Origin: Afipia sp.
Lineage (GTDB): Bacteria; Pseudomonadota; Alphaproteobacteria; Rhizobiales; Xanthobacteraceae
NCBI GenBank assembly: GCA_020056155.1
Contig: JAGVII010000213.1
Location: 1 to 5,117 of the forward strand
Direction of reading: 5' to 3'
Length of the DNA stretch: 5,117 bases
Shown: positions 1 through 5,117 of the stretch, piece after piece
How the letters are laid out: each line of letters starts with the position of its first letter
Numbering within the stretch: position 1 is the first letter of the stretch
Notes under the pieces: generated by a model
What the model saw: only the letters and a program-made list of their open reading frames with translations
What the model was told of the DNA's origin: nothing
Databases searched by the model: none
Translations under genes and position numbers: made by a program

Positions 1-736
1 ACAGCCGCGCCAGTTGCCGCACCAGCCGCAGCGCCGCCGCGAACACGAACAGCATGTCGATCACCGCGCCGGGACTGACGGCGGTGACCAGCGAGACGCG
101 CTGGGCGGCGCTGGATACCAGCCGCCGCGCTTCCTGATCGAGCGGCGTCATCAGTTCGCGCTCCGCCAGCCGCACCATGTCGGCGCCGTCGATGATGTCG
201 CGGCCATGTTCCTCGAGTGCCGCGCGGGCACGGGCGAGCCTCGGATTGTCATGGGCAATCTTGAGCAGGTCGCGGACGATGGCGTCGCTTTCCTTGCGGT
301 CGTCGCTCTGAAGCACGGCATTCGCCCGCGCATGCAGCTTCTCGATGGTCTCCAGCCGCGCCAGGCTCACGGCCTCGCGCGCGATGATGACCACCAGCGC
401 CACCACGGCGAGGATGGCGAACACAAGCCCGATATAGCCGAGGCTGGCGCTGCGGTTGAACAGATCCTCGACCAGATTGGCGATGCCGAGACCGAGGCCG
501 AGCACGACCAGACCGGCAAGCGCGGTCCAGAACACGCCCGCCCAGCCGAAGCCCCTGCGGGCGGGAACGGCGGGTTCATCGATGGGCACCGGTAACTGGG
601 CAGGGTCGGATTCCGGCGTGATGTGGACCCTGCCGCGCGCGGGGCGTGATGGATCGTCCTCGGCATCCATCAGGATGACGCGGGGATCGTCGAGCTTGAA
701 CGCCGCCGGCTTGCGGTGATGCGGCTTGTCGCTCAT
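1..736 (-). CDS. ycjF: YcjF-like inner-membrane protein (DUF697/TIGR01620), 3' end cut by window
   Basis: The reading frame is open from the ATG at 736 to the window edge, giving 245 residues without a stop. Family members are about 350 residues, so roughly the last third is missing. The first 60 residues are charged and Pro-rich, probably cytoplasmic. Two hydrophobic helices follow at about 66-88 and 98-119, then a helical, charged stretch (about 121-210). A third hydrophobic segment at about 216-236 begins TAVSPGAVIDMLFVF, which resembles the conserved DUF697 signature as I recall it. This layout matches E. coli YcjF. The start overlaps the ycjX stop by four bases (ATGA), and a GGAG sits 10 bases upstream inside ycjX, so the two proteins are probably translationally coupled. 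In enterobacteria ycjXF belongs to the Psp envelope-stress regulon; the biochemical role of YcjF is unknown. No pspA-like gene is visible here. Confidence 0.88.
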   Translation of the reverse strand, partial: MSDKPHHRKPAAFKLDDPRVILMDAEDDPSRPARGRVHITPESDPAQLPVPIDEPAVPARRGFGWAGVFWTALAGLVVLGLGLGIANLVEDLFNRSASLGYIGLVFAILAVVALVVIIAREAVSLARLETIEKLHARANAVLQSDDRKESDAIVRDLLKIAHDNPRLARARAALEEHGRDIIDGADMVRLAERELMTPLDQEARRLVSSAAQRVSLVTAVSPGAVIDMLFVFAAALRLVRQLARL

Positions 737-2202
737 TGCAGCTTGTCTCCGATCAGGAACTGAAGCGCACGGTCGAGGCGGATATGGGGCAGGGCGGGCT
801 CTTCGCCACCCTTGCGCTCCAGCAATGGCGGGCGAAAGCGAAGAAACCGGAAGTCCGTCTGGTTCGACGCCGTGTTGGTCAGGCCTCGAAACGCGCCGTC
901 GCCGCTGAACAGGTAATCGAGTTTCACCGGAAGGTCGCCGGGGAAGGTCGCGACTTCCGTCTCGCCGTCAAAGACGTCGTCGCCGGACATCTCGCCCTCT
1001 TCGGGCGTGCCGAGGATCGAGGGCAGCTTCTCGCGGCCCTGCTGCACCAGCGCTTCGCGGGTCGCGCGCACGGCTGCCAGCGCCACCACATCCACGCCTG
1101 CGCCCGCATACGCGGCGCGCGAGGCGGCGCGCTCGACCATGCGCTTCAAAATGGCGTCGAGCTTGTCGTGACTGGTGTGATGCAGGTGGTCGGCCTTGGT
1201 CGCAGCGAACAGGATTTTGTCGATGCGCGGACGAAACAGCGTGTTGAGAAACGTGCTGCGGCCGATGTTGAAGCAATCGAGGATGCCGGCCAGCGCGCCT
1301 TCGAGATCCTTCAGCGCCTCGGGTCCGGCGTTGAAAGCAGCCAGCGCATCGACCAGCACGATCTGCCGGTCGAGGCGCGTGAAGTGATCGCGGAAGAATG
1401 GCCGCACCACCACATCCTTATAGGCTTCATAGCGCCGCTTCATCATGGCCCACAGCGATCCGTCCGGCGCGGTGCCGTCCTGCCGGACGTCGAGCGGCGC
1501 GAAGGTGAGTGCGGGCGAGCCTGCGAGATTGCCCGGCATCAGGAAACGGCCCGGCGGCAAGAGACTCATGGCGAACCGCTCGTCGCGGCAGGCGCGCAGA
1601 TAGTCGGTGAACAGCTTCGCCGCGGTCAGTGTCGCCTGCTCGTCCTCGCGGCCGCTCGCCTCGAGGGTTGCGAGATGGGCGTGCCACTGCGCCGCCAGCC
1701 GTGAACGCGGTTCGCGGCGCGACAGCGCGAGACTCTCCAAAGACCACTGCTCGTAACTCTTGTTCAGCAGCGGCAGGTCGAGCAGCCATTCGCCGGGATA
1801 GTCCACCAGATCGAGCGTCAGCGTGCGGGTCGCCGCATTCTGCCGCTGGTACTCGATCACGAGGCGCAGTTCGCTGATGTCCGTGGTCGAGTGCGGCCAG
1901 CGCCGGTCCTCGATCAGCGTGCGGACGTGGCCCTCATAGGCGAAGCGCGGGACGGCATCGTCGGGCTGCGGCTCGAGCCGCGCGCGGGCGATGCGCCCCG
2001 TCGCCAGGGACTCGAACACCGGGAAGCGGCCGCCGCGCAGCAGGCCGTGAACCAGCGCCGTGATGAAGACGGTCTTGCCCGCACGCGACAGGCCCGTGAC
2101 CCCAAGCCGCACCGTGGGATTGAACAGGCTTTCGCCATACTCGATCAGGGAGCGGATGGAGAGGCGGGTGTCTTCGACAATGTCCGAAAAGCTGGGTGCC
2201 AT
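733..2202 (-). CDS. ycjX: YcjX family P-loop GTPase-like protein (DUF463)
   Basis: This 489-residue protein is close to the family's usual length (E. coli YcjX is about 465). It has a Walker A/G1 P-loop GLSRAGKT at 37-44, preceded by the typical NPTVRLGVTG strand. A G3-like DYPGEW stands at 134-139 after a hydrophobic beta strand. LVDAL is at 283-287, a G4-like TKAD at 335-338, and AAVRATRE at 376-383 sits where a G5 element is expected. The C-terminus carries FRFLRFRPP at 451-459. These features identify YcjX/DUF463, a nucleotide-binding protein of the Psp stress regulon in enterobacteria whose cellular target is unknown. It is the first gene of a minus-strand pair with ycjF. The ATG at 2202 is favoured because the conserved family sequence begins close behind it. 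A ribosome site is poor (GGA only three bases away), which fits a very short or absent leader. Confidence 0.93.
   Translation of the reverse strand: MAPSFSDIVEDTRLSIRSLIEYGESLFNPTVRLGVTGLSRAGKTVFITALVHGLLRGGRFPVFESLATGRIARARLEPQPDDAVPRFAYEGHVRTLIEDRRWPHSTTDISELRLVIEYQRQNAATRTLTLDLVDYPGEWLLDLPLLNKSYEQWSLESLALSRREPRSRLAAQWHAHLATLEASGREDEQATLTAAKLFTDYLRACRDERFAMSLLPPGRFLMPGNLAGSPALTFAPLDVRQDGTAPDGSLWAMMKRRYEAYKDVVVRPFFRDHFTRLDRQIVLVDALAAFNAGPEALKDLEGALAGILDCFNIGRSTFLNTLFRPRIDKILFAATKADHLHHTSHDKLDAILKRMVERAASRAAYAGAGVDVVALAAVRATREALVQQGREKLPSILGTPEEGEMSGDDVFDGETEVATFPGDLPVKLDYLFSGDGAFRGLTNTASNQTDFRFLRFRPPLLERKGGEEPALPHIRLDRALQFLIGDKLQ
747..750 (-). promoter_or_regulatory. Ribosome binding site of ycjF inside the ycjX 3' end
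   Basis: On the minus strand GGAG (750 to 747) lies 10 bases before the ycjF ATG at 736-734, within the last codons of ycjX. It supports the start at 736 and reinitiation or coupled translation through the ATGA overlap. It is one of the few recognisable Shine-Dalgarno motifs in this window. Confidence 0.5.
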
Positions 2203-2214
2203 AATTCCATCAAG

Positions 2215-2243
2215 ACTTTATCGGACAAGCGCTTATTCCGCAA
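2215..2243 (-). promoter_or_regulatory. Weak candidate promoter of ycjX-ycjF
   Basis: On the minus strand TTGCGG (2243-2238) and TAAAGT (2220-2215) are separated by exactly 17 bases. The match to sigma-70 consensus is modest (3/6 and 4/6). Transcription would begin near 2208, leaving about five bases before the ATG at 2202. The -35 half overlaps the edge of a degraded repeat. This is inference from spacing and could be chance. Confidence 0.22.
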
Positions 2244-2294
2244 AGCATGTCCTCGGGCGTGACCTGAGGATGGGTACCGGTTTTGCGATCGGAG
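2227..2294. repeat. Degraded Rhizobiales-type palindromic intergenic repeat
   Basis: The stretch holds the palindrome AAGCGCTT (2227-2234), then a stem of CCTCGGG (2251-2257) and CCTGAGG (2263-2269) around a five-base loop with one G-T mismatch, then GGATGGGTACCGGTTTTGCG (2268-2287). The order 'GCATG, CCTCGG stem, GGGTACCGGTTTT' resembles a repeat I recall scattered between genes in Bradyrhizobium and relatives, here diverged. The assignment is from memory; the inverted repeats are read directly. Confidence 0.45.
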
Positions 2295-2314
2295 TACGCG
2301 CTGAATGATGGTTG

Positions 2315-2340
2315 AGAGCGTTGTCTCGCGAAAACGCTCT
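2315..2340. repeat. 8-bp perfect inverted repeat in the divergent intergenic region
   Basis: AGAGCGTT (2315-2322) and AACGCTCT (2333-2340) are exact reverse complements around a 10-base loop. Neither side has a T-run, so it is not a classical terminator. It may be a remnant of an 'AGAGCGTTTTCG' repeat found in Rhizobiales, or an operator for one of the divergent genes. The remaining stretch up to 2525 is less GC-rich and shows no gene I can support. Confidence 0.4.
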
Positions 2341-2425
2341 GGTGGGATCAACAGACGACAGACTAAGAAACAGGCCGTGCGACAGTTTTGTGAAGCTGAA
2401 GACTTATGGGGCCGAAATCAAGTTT

Positions 2426-2446
2426 CAATCACGACTCCCAATCACG
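2426..2446. repeat. Tandem 8-bp direct repeat CAATCACG
   Basis: CAATCACG occurs at 2426-2433 and again at 2439-2446, a 13-base period, about 80-100 bases before the hemolysin III start. A small palindrome TGACCGTCA follows at 2464-2472. These could be regulator sites, but repeats this short also arise by chance. Confidence 0.2.
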
Positions 2447-2525
2447 TCCTTTTCAGGTTTCATTGACCGTCACCAGGCTATCATTGGTGCTCACGTAAGA
2501 TGAACCGGCAAACCCGATTGCGCGC

Positions 2526-3227
2526 ATGACTATCTTCCGACTGAAACAGCTCAGCTCTCACGACCGCGTCGCGGGTGGCGGCGTGGTGCGCTGGGATTAC
2601 GATCGCGCGGAGCTGATCGCGGACGGCGTGGTCCATGTGCTCGGCATCGCTGCCGGATTGATCGCGGCAACGGCCCTCGTGGTCCTTGCCGCCCAGTATG
2701 CTTCGACCAAGGAAATCGTTTCGGTATCGGTCTACGTCGCCGGGCTGCTCGCCATGCTCGGCCTGTCGGCGACCTATAACCTCTGGCCGGTTTCGCCCGC
2801 CAAATGGCTGCTCCGCCGCTTCGATCACTCGGCGATCTATATTCTGATCGCCGCCACCTACACCCCGTTTCTGGCGCAGATGAACGACCGCTTCATGGCG
2901 ACCGTGCTGCTGATCGGCGTATGGTCGGTCGCGGCGGCCGGTATCGCGCTCAAGATATTTCTGCCCGGCCGGTTCGATCGTCTCTCCGTCGGGCTTTATC
3001 TCGCGATGGGATGGAGCGGTGTCATCGCCTATGACAGCCTTGTGGCCTCGCTGCCGAACTCGACGCTCTGGTTCATCGCGGCGGGCGGGCTGATCTACTC
3101 CCTCGGGGTAATCTTCCATGCCTGGGAGCGGCTGCGGTTTCAGAATGCGATCTGGCATGCCTTCGTGCTGCTGGCTGCCGCGCTGCACTATACTGCGGTG
3201 CTTGATCTGGTCCTGGTCGCGGCCTGA
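2526..3227 (+). CDS. Hemolysin III / PAQR-family seven-helix membrane protein
   Basis: The 233-residue product has about seven hydrophobic segments (roughly 33-57, 65-84, 101-120, 123-143, 152-170, 180-199, 207-230), as expected for bacterial hemolysin III (YqfA/YplQ) proteins of the PAQR/CREST superfamily. Family signatures are present: an N-terminal E29...D33...H37 motif, S81-x-x-Y84 in helix 2, RFDHSAIYILIAATYTPF at 98-115, and IWHAFVL...HY at 209-222. The usual His after SxxY is Asn85, and the usual His four residues before the IWH His is Asn207; H211 remains. PAQR proteins are proposed metal-dependent hydrolases; 'hemolysin' comes from a Bacillus cereus homologue and need not apply here. 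The ATG is the only in-frame start, because a TAA lies at 2496-2498. No clear ribosome site or promoter is seen. The gene is divergent from ycjX and followed one base after its stop by repeat sequence. Confidence 0.93.
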   Translation: MTIFRLKQLSSHDRVAGGGVVRWDYDRAELIADGVVHVLGIAAGLIAATALVVLAAQYASTKEIVSVSVYVAGLLAMLGLSATYNLWPVSPAKWLLRRFDHSAIYILIAATYTPFLAQMNDRFMATVLLIGVWSVAAAGIALKIFLPGRFDRLSVGLYLAMGWSGVIAYDSLVASLPNSTLWFIAAGGLIYSLGVIFHAWERLRFQNAIWHAFVLLAAALHYTAVLDLVLVAA

Positions 3228-3228
3228 G

Positions 3229-3255
3229 TGGATTGCTTCGTCATTGCGAGGAGCG
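3229..3255. repeat. Fragment of the GTCATTGCGAGGAGCG intergenic repeat
   Basis: Starting two bases after the hemolysin III stop, TGGATTGCTTCG (3229-3240) is identical to the right arm of the downstream element (4331-4342). CGTCATTGCGAGGAGCG (3239-3255) is identical to the start of that element's left arm (4280-4296). Here the two pieces lie end to end in reversed order, so this is a rearranged or truncated copy, or the junction of two copies. Confidence 0.75.
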
Positions 3256-3267
3256 GCCTGATCGGCT

Positions 3268-3375
3268 CCCTCTCCCCAACGGGGAGAGGGGCTGGGGTGA
3301 GGGGCTCTAGATTTATCGATAGAGCGTACGCCCTCACCCGCTCGCTGCGCGAGCGACCTCTCCCCACGGGAGAGG
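3268..3375. repeat. REP-like palindromic cluster (CCCTCTCCCC family)
   Basis: Several exact stems overlap here. CCCTCTCCCC (3268-3277) pairs with GGGGAGAGGG (3281-3290) around AAC. GCTCTA (3304-3309) pairs with TAGAGC (3320-3325). CGCTCGC (3339-3345) pairs with GCGAGCG (3349-3355) around TGC. CCTCTCCC (3357-3364) pairs with GGGAGAGG (3368-3375). Alternatively, GGGGAGAGG (3281-3289) can pair with CCTCTCCCC (3357-3365) and GGGTGAGGG (3295-3303) with CCCTCACCC (3331-3339), forming one long branched structure. It resembles intergenic repeats common in Bradyrhizobium-like genomes. No T-run follows the hairpins, so terminator activity for the gene upstream is possible but unproven. Confidence 0.8.
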
Positions 3376-3429
3376 TGAGTGAGTGCACCCGGCGCCATTC
3401 GTGACCGCGCTGGCTCCATTCCAAGCCGA

Positions 3430-3458
3430 TTGATCTCCCCACATTTCGCTCCTAAAAC
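3430..3458 (+). promoter_or_regulatory. Candidate promoter of the SDR gene, predicting a leaderless mRNA
   Basis: TTGATC (3430-3435) and TAAAAC (3453-3458) each match 4 of 6 consensus bases and are exactly 17 bases apart. A start about seven bases downstream falls on or next to the ATG at 3465. No Shine-Dalgarno motif precedes that ATG, which is consistent with a leaderless transcript. It lies outside the repeat block in ordinary, less GC-rich sequence. Confidence 0.35.
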
Positions 3459-3464
3459 CTTCGC

Positions 3465-4262
3465 ATGAAAGTTGCTGGAAAAGTCGTTGTCGTCACCGGC
3501 GGCGCGAATGGCATCGGCCAGGCGCTCGCTGAAATCTTCCATCGCGAAGGCGCGGCCAAGGTCGTGGTCGCCGACCTGGAAGGCGCGCGGGCCAAGACGG
3601 TCGCCGATTCCATCGGCGGCGCGTCGTTCGCCTGCGACGTGGGGAAGGAGAGCGACATTCTCCGCGTTATCGACGAAACCGAAAAGCAGTTCGGTCCGAT
3701 TGACCTGTTCTGTTCGAATGCGGGTATTGGCGGCGGCTTCGACATGATGTCGGAGAATGCCGGCGGCACCTCGGACGAGCCGTGGGCGAAAAGCTGGGCG
3801 ATCCATGTCATGGCGCATGTCTATGCGGCGAGGCATCTGATCCCGCGCATGAGGGCGCGTGGCGGCGGATATTTCCTCAATACGATTTCTGCGGCCGGAT
3901 TGCTGTCGCAGGTCGGCAGCGCGGCCTATTCGACCACCAAGCACGCCGCGGTCGGTTTCGCGGAGAATCTCGCGATCTCGCACAAGGCGCACAACATCCG
4001 TGTCTCGATCCTCTGCCCGCAGGGCGTGGAAACCAACATGATCCGGGGGATGCCGAAGGGGCCGCAGTCCCATGACGGCAACCTCACGCCGGAAGAAGTC
4101 GCGCAATGCGCGCTGGACGGCATCGACCGCGAGACATTCCTGATCCTGCCGCATCCGCAGGTGCTCGACTATATGCGCAAGAAGACCGACAACTACGACC
4201 GCTGGATCGGCGGCATGGCGAAGATCCAGGCCGGCATGCGCGAGACGTTCGGGAAGAAGTAA
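3465..4262 (+). CDS. Classical short-chain dehydrogenase/reductase (SDR)
   Basis: The 265-residue protein is the usual length for a classical SDR, a cytoplasmic NAD(P)-dependent oxidoreductase with a Rossmann fold. The cofactor motif TGGANGIG is at 11-18. Asp37 at the end of the second strand (VVVADLE) suggests NAD(H) preference. D58 in CDV would contact adenine, and NAG is at 85-87. The catalytic Ser142, Tyr155 and Lys159 (YSTTK) are all present. The fourth tetrad member, normally Asn in the 'NVM/NLxG' helix motif, reads His114 (IHVMAHVY; codon CAT at 3804-3806). CPQGVETNM at about 184-192 replaces the common PG motif. The substrate cannot be told; alcohol or 3-hydroxyacyl oxidation are typical. 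The start is fixed by an in-frame TAA at 3453-3455 and lack of another early Met. The gene converges on the hydratase gene downstream and is flanked by related repeats. Confidence 0.94.
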   Translation: MKVAGKVVVVTGGANGIGQALAEIFHREGAAKVVVADLEGARAKTVADSIGGASFACDVGKESDILRVIDETEKQFGPIDLFCSNAGIGGGFDMMSENAGGTSDEPWAKSWAIHVMAHVYAARHLIPRMRARGGGYFLNTISAAGLLSQVGSAAYSTTKHAAVGFAENLAISHKAHNIRVSILCPQGVETNMIRGMPKGPQSHDGNLTPEEVAQCALDGIDRETFLILPHPQVLDYMRKKTDNYDRWIGGMAKIQAGMRETFGKK

Positions 4263-4279
4263 AGCCGCCCAGTTTACTC

Positions 4280-4360
4280 CGTCATTGCGAGGAGCGAAGC
4301 GACGAAGCAATCCATTCTTTTCTGTAGCTCTGGATTGCTTCGCTTCGCTCGCAATAACGA
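4280..4360. repeat. Inverted repeat of the GTCATTGCGAGGAGCG family, possible bidirectional terminator
   Basis: The left arm runs from 4282 to 4314 and the right arm from 4331 to 4360, around a 16-base loop. The inner 11 bases (GAAGCAATCCA at 4304-4314; TGGATTGCTTC at 4331-4341) pair perfectly; the outer part pairs with small bulges (ATTGCGA with TCGCAAT, GCGAAGC with GCTTCGC). A second small AT-rich stem, AATAAC (4353-4358) with GTTATT (4361-4366), touches the hydratase stop codon. Lying between convergent genes, it could end transcription from both sides. The element is a widespread intergenic repeat in Bradyrhizobium-like bacteria, by recall. Confidence 0.8.
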
Positions 4361-4366
4361 GTTATT

Positions 4367-5117
4367 TTACCAGCTCGCGGTGCCCTTCATGGTCGGCGCG
4401 CCCGAAGCGTTCGCCGTCCAGACCTCCAGCCCGCCGTCTTTTTCGTTGCCGTTGACGCTGAACTCCGCGCCGTCGAACAGCGGGTTCACGCCGCGATAGA
4501 CGAACTTCAAAGGCGCCTTGCCGCCGCGCTGGCGGGCGGCGAATTCGATCAGCAGCGATGCCTGCAACGGTCCATGTACGATCAGGCCCGGATACCCCTC
4601 GACCTGGGTGACGTAATCGCGGTCGTAGTGGATGCGGTGGCCGTTGAAGGTCAGCGCCGAATAGCGAAACAGCAGCACCGGATCGGCCATGTGGGTTTCG
4701 CGGATCTTTCCTGCCGGAGCAGGCGCGGGCGCCGCGGCCGGCTTCTGGTCGCCTGCCGCAGGCATATCGCGATAGACGATGTCGTGCCGCTCGCGGATGG
4801 CTGTGCCGCGCGGCGTGGTGATGGTATGATCGACAGAGACGAAGCACAGCGCGCCGGTGCTGCCGGTCTTCATCGTCACGTCGGAGATGCGCGACGACCG
4901 TGTCACCGTATCGCCGACCCGCAGCGGGTCGATGAACTCGATCTGGCCGCCGGCCCACATCCGGCGCGGCAGCGGCACCGGCGGCAGAAATCCGCCGCGG
5001 GCGGGATGACCGTCCGGCCCAAGCTCGCTCATCGGGGCGACCGGCTGTGCGAGGCACCAGTGCGTGGTGAGCGGCGCGGCGTCGCCCTCAACGGGATTGC
5101 CGATGTCGAGAAACAGC
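4367..5117 (-). CDS. Double-hotdog MaoC/HTD2-type acyl-CoA hydratase (mesaconyl-C4-CoA hydratase-like), 5' end cut by window
   Basis: The frame stays open to the right edge, giving 249 residues before the TAA at 4369-4367. The Met at 5032 is internal: the codons before it read THWCLAQPVAPMSELGPDG, continuous with family sequence, so perhaps 30-50 N-terminal residues are missing. An N-terminal FAS1/MaoC_N-like hotdog contains RRMWAGGQIEF and LRVGDTVTRSSRI. A Pro/Ala-rich linker follows (about visible residues 125-136). The C-terminal hotdog contains LTFNGHRIHYD, then EGYPGLIVHGPLQASLL, the hydratase-2 region. His163 (visible numbering) is the catalytic His; Asn158 stands five residues before it, where PhaJ-type enzymes have Asp. 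This form is typical, as I recall, of the COG3777/HTD2 and mesaconyl-C4-CoA hydratase branch. The likely reaction is reversible hydration of an enoyl-CoA or branched/dicarboxylic acyl-CoA; the exact substrate is not determinable. Confidence 0.88.
   Translation of the reverse strand, partial: LFLDIGNPVEGDAAPLTTHWCLAQPVAPMSELGPDGHPARGGFLPPVPLPRRMWAGGQIEFIDPLRVGDTVTRSSRISDVTMKTGSTGALCFVSVDHTITTPRGTAIRERHDIVYRDMPAAGDQKPAAAPAPAPAGKIRETHMADPVLLFRYSALTFNGHRIHYDRDYVTQVEGYPGLIVHGPLQASLLIEFAARQRGGKAPLKFVYRGVNPLFDGAEFSVNGNEKDGGLEVWTANASGAPTMKGTASW

Noticed and set aside
14..595. A 193-codon plus-strand open frame at the left end
   Set aside because: It is antisense to the ycjF frame, which has the expected membrane segments and the DUF697 signature; the plus-strand product is His/Gln/Arg-rich without a domain.
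736..1704. A 322-codon plus-strand open frame opposite ycjX
   Set aside because: It lies wholly antisense to a clear YcjX with intact P-loop and TKAD motifs, and its translation shows no family features.
2145..2351. Small open frames in the ycjX-hemolysin III gap (minus 2145-2351, plus 2312-2503)
   Set aside because: They cross repeat remnants or overlap ycjX, have no ribosome site and show no recognisable protein features.
2463..2484. TTGACC (2463-2468) with TATCAT (2479-2484) as a hemolysin III promoter
   Set aside because: The two boxes are only 10 bases apart, too close for a sigma-70 promoter, and no good -10 box lies at 16-18 bases.
3268..3290. 10-bp perfect hairpin as a standard intrinsic terminator of hemolysin III
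   Set aside because: The stem is strong but is followed by a G-rich stretch, not a T-run; it is better explained as part of the repeat element.
3268..3375. Palindromic cluster as a CRISPR array
   Set aside because: There are no regularly spaced identical direct repeats with unique spacers, only nested inverted repeats, and no cas genes nearby.
2481..4310. A 609-codon open frame on the minus strand opposite hemolysin III, the repeats and the SDR
   Set aside because: It runs through two well-supported genes and the repeat block. Its translation is low-complexity and Arg/Asp/His/Gly-rich with no recognisable domain. Long antisense frames are expected opposite GC-rich codons.
5030..5032. ATG at 5032 as the start of the hydratase
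   Set aside because: The frame continues upstream to the window edge with family-like residues (THWCLAQPVAP), so this Met is internal and the true start is outside the window.
4362..5057. A 231-codon minus-strand frame overlapping the hydratase
   Set aside because: It is a frame shadow: the +1-related frame carries the hotdog motifs, while this one is Arg/Ala/Gly-rich with no motif.

Overview
The window looks like chromosomal DNA of a GC-rich alphaproteobacterium, most likely of the Bradyrhizobium/Afipia/Rhodopseudomonas group (Nitrobacteraceae). The evidence is strong G/C bias at codon third positions, proteins that read like rhizobial orthologues, and intergenic repeats of a kind common in that group (a 'GTCATTGCGAGGAGCG...' element and a 'CCCTCTCCCC...' palindromic element). 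The assignment rests on recalled patterns, not on a search.

Layout. (1) Positions 1-2202, minus strand: a two-gene operon, ycjX (P-loop GTPase-like, DUF463) followed by ycjF (membrane protein, DUF697/TIGR01620), joined by a 4-base stop/start overlap; ycjF runs off the left edge. (2) Positions 2203-2525: a 323-base divergent intergenic region holding a degraded palindromic repeat, an 8-bp hairpin, a small direct repeat and a weak candidate ycjX promoter. (3) Positions 2526-3227, plus strand: a seven-helix hemolysin III/PAQR-family membrane protein. (4) Positions 3228-3464: an intergenic region dominated by repeats, ending in a candidate promoter that would give a leaderless message. (5) Positions 3465-4262, plus strand: a short-chain dehydrogenase/reductase (SDR). 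(6) Positions 4263-4366: an inverted repeat between convergent genes. (7) From 4367 to the right edge, minus strand: a double-hotdog MaoC/HTD2-type acyl-CoA hydratase, cut at its 5' end by the window.

How the genes relate. YcjX and YcjF are an established pair, in enterobacteria part of the phage-shock (envelope stress) regulon. The PAQR protein is transcribed divergently from them and has no clear functional link beyond the membrane. The SDR and the hydratase are convergent, so not an operon; both types are common in acyl-CoA or lipid catabolism, but a shared pathway is only a guess.

No new multi-gene system is visible. The points most worth a second look are residue-level: two of the three PAQR zinc-ligand positions read as Asn, the SDR active-site Asn reads as His, and the hydratase has Asn where MaoC enzymes usually have the catalytic Asp. 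The SDR gene is also bracketed by pieces of the same repeat family.
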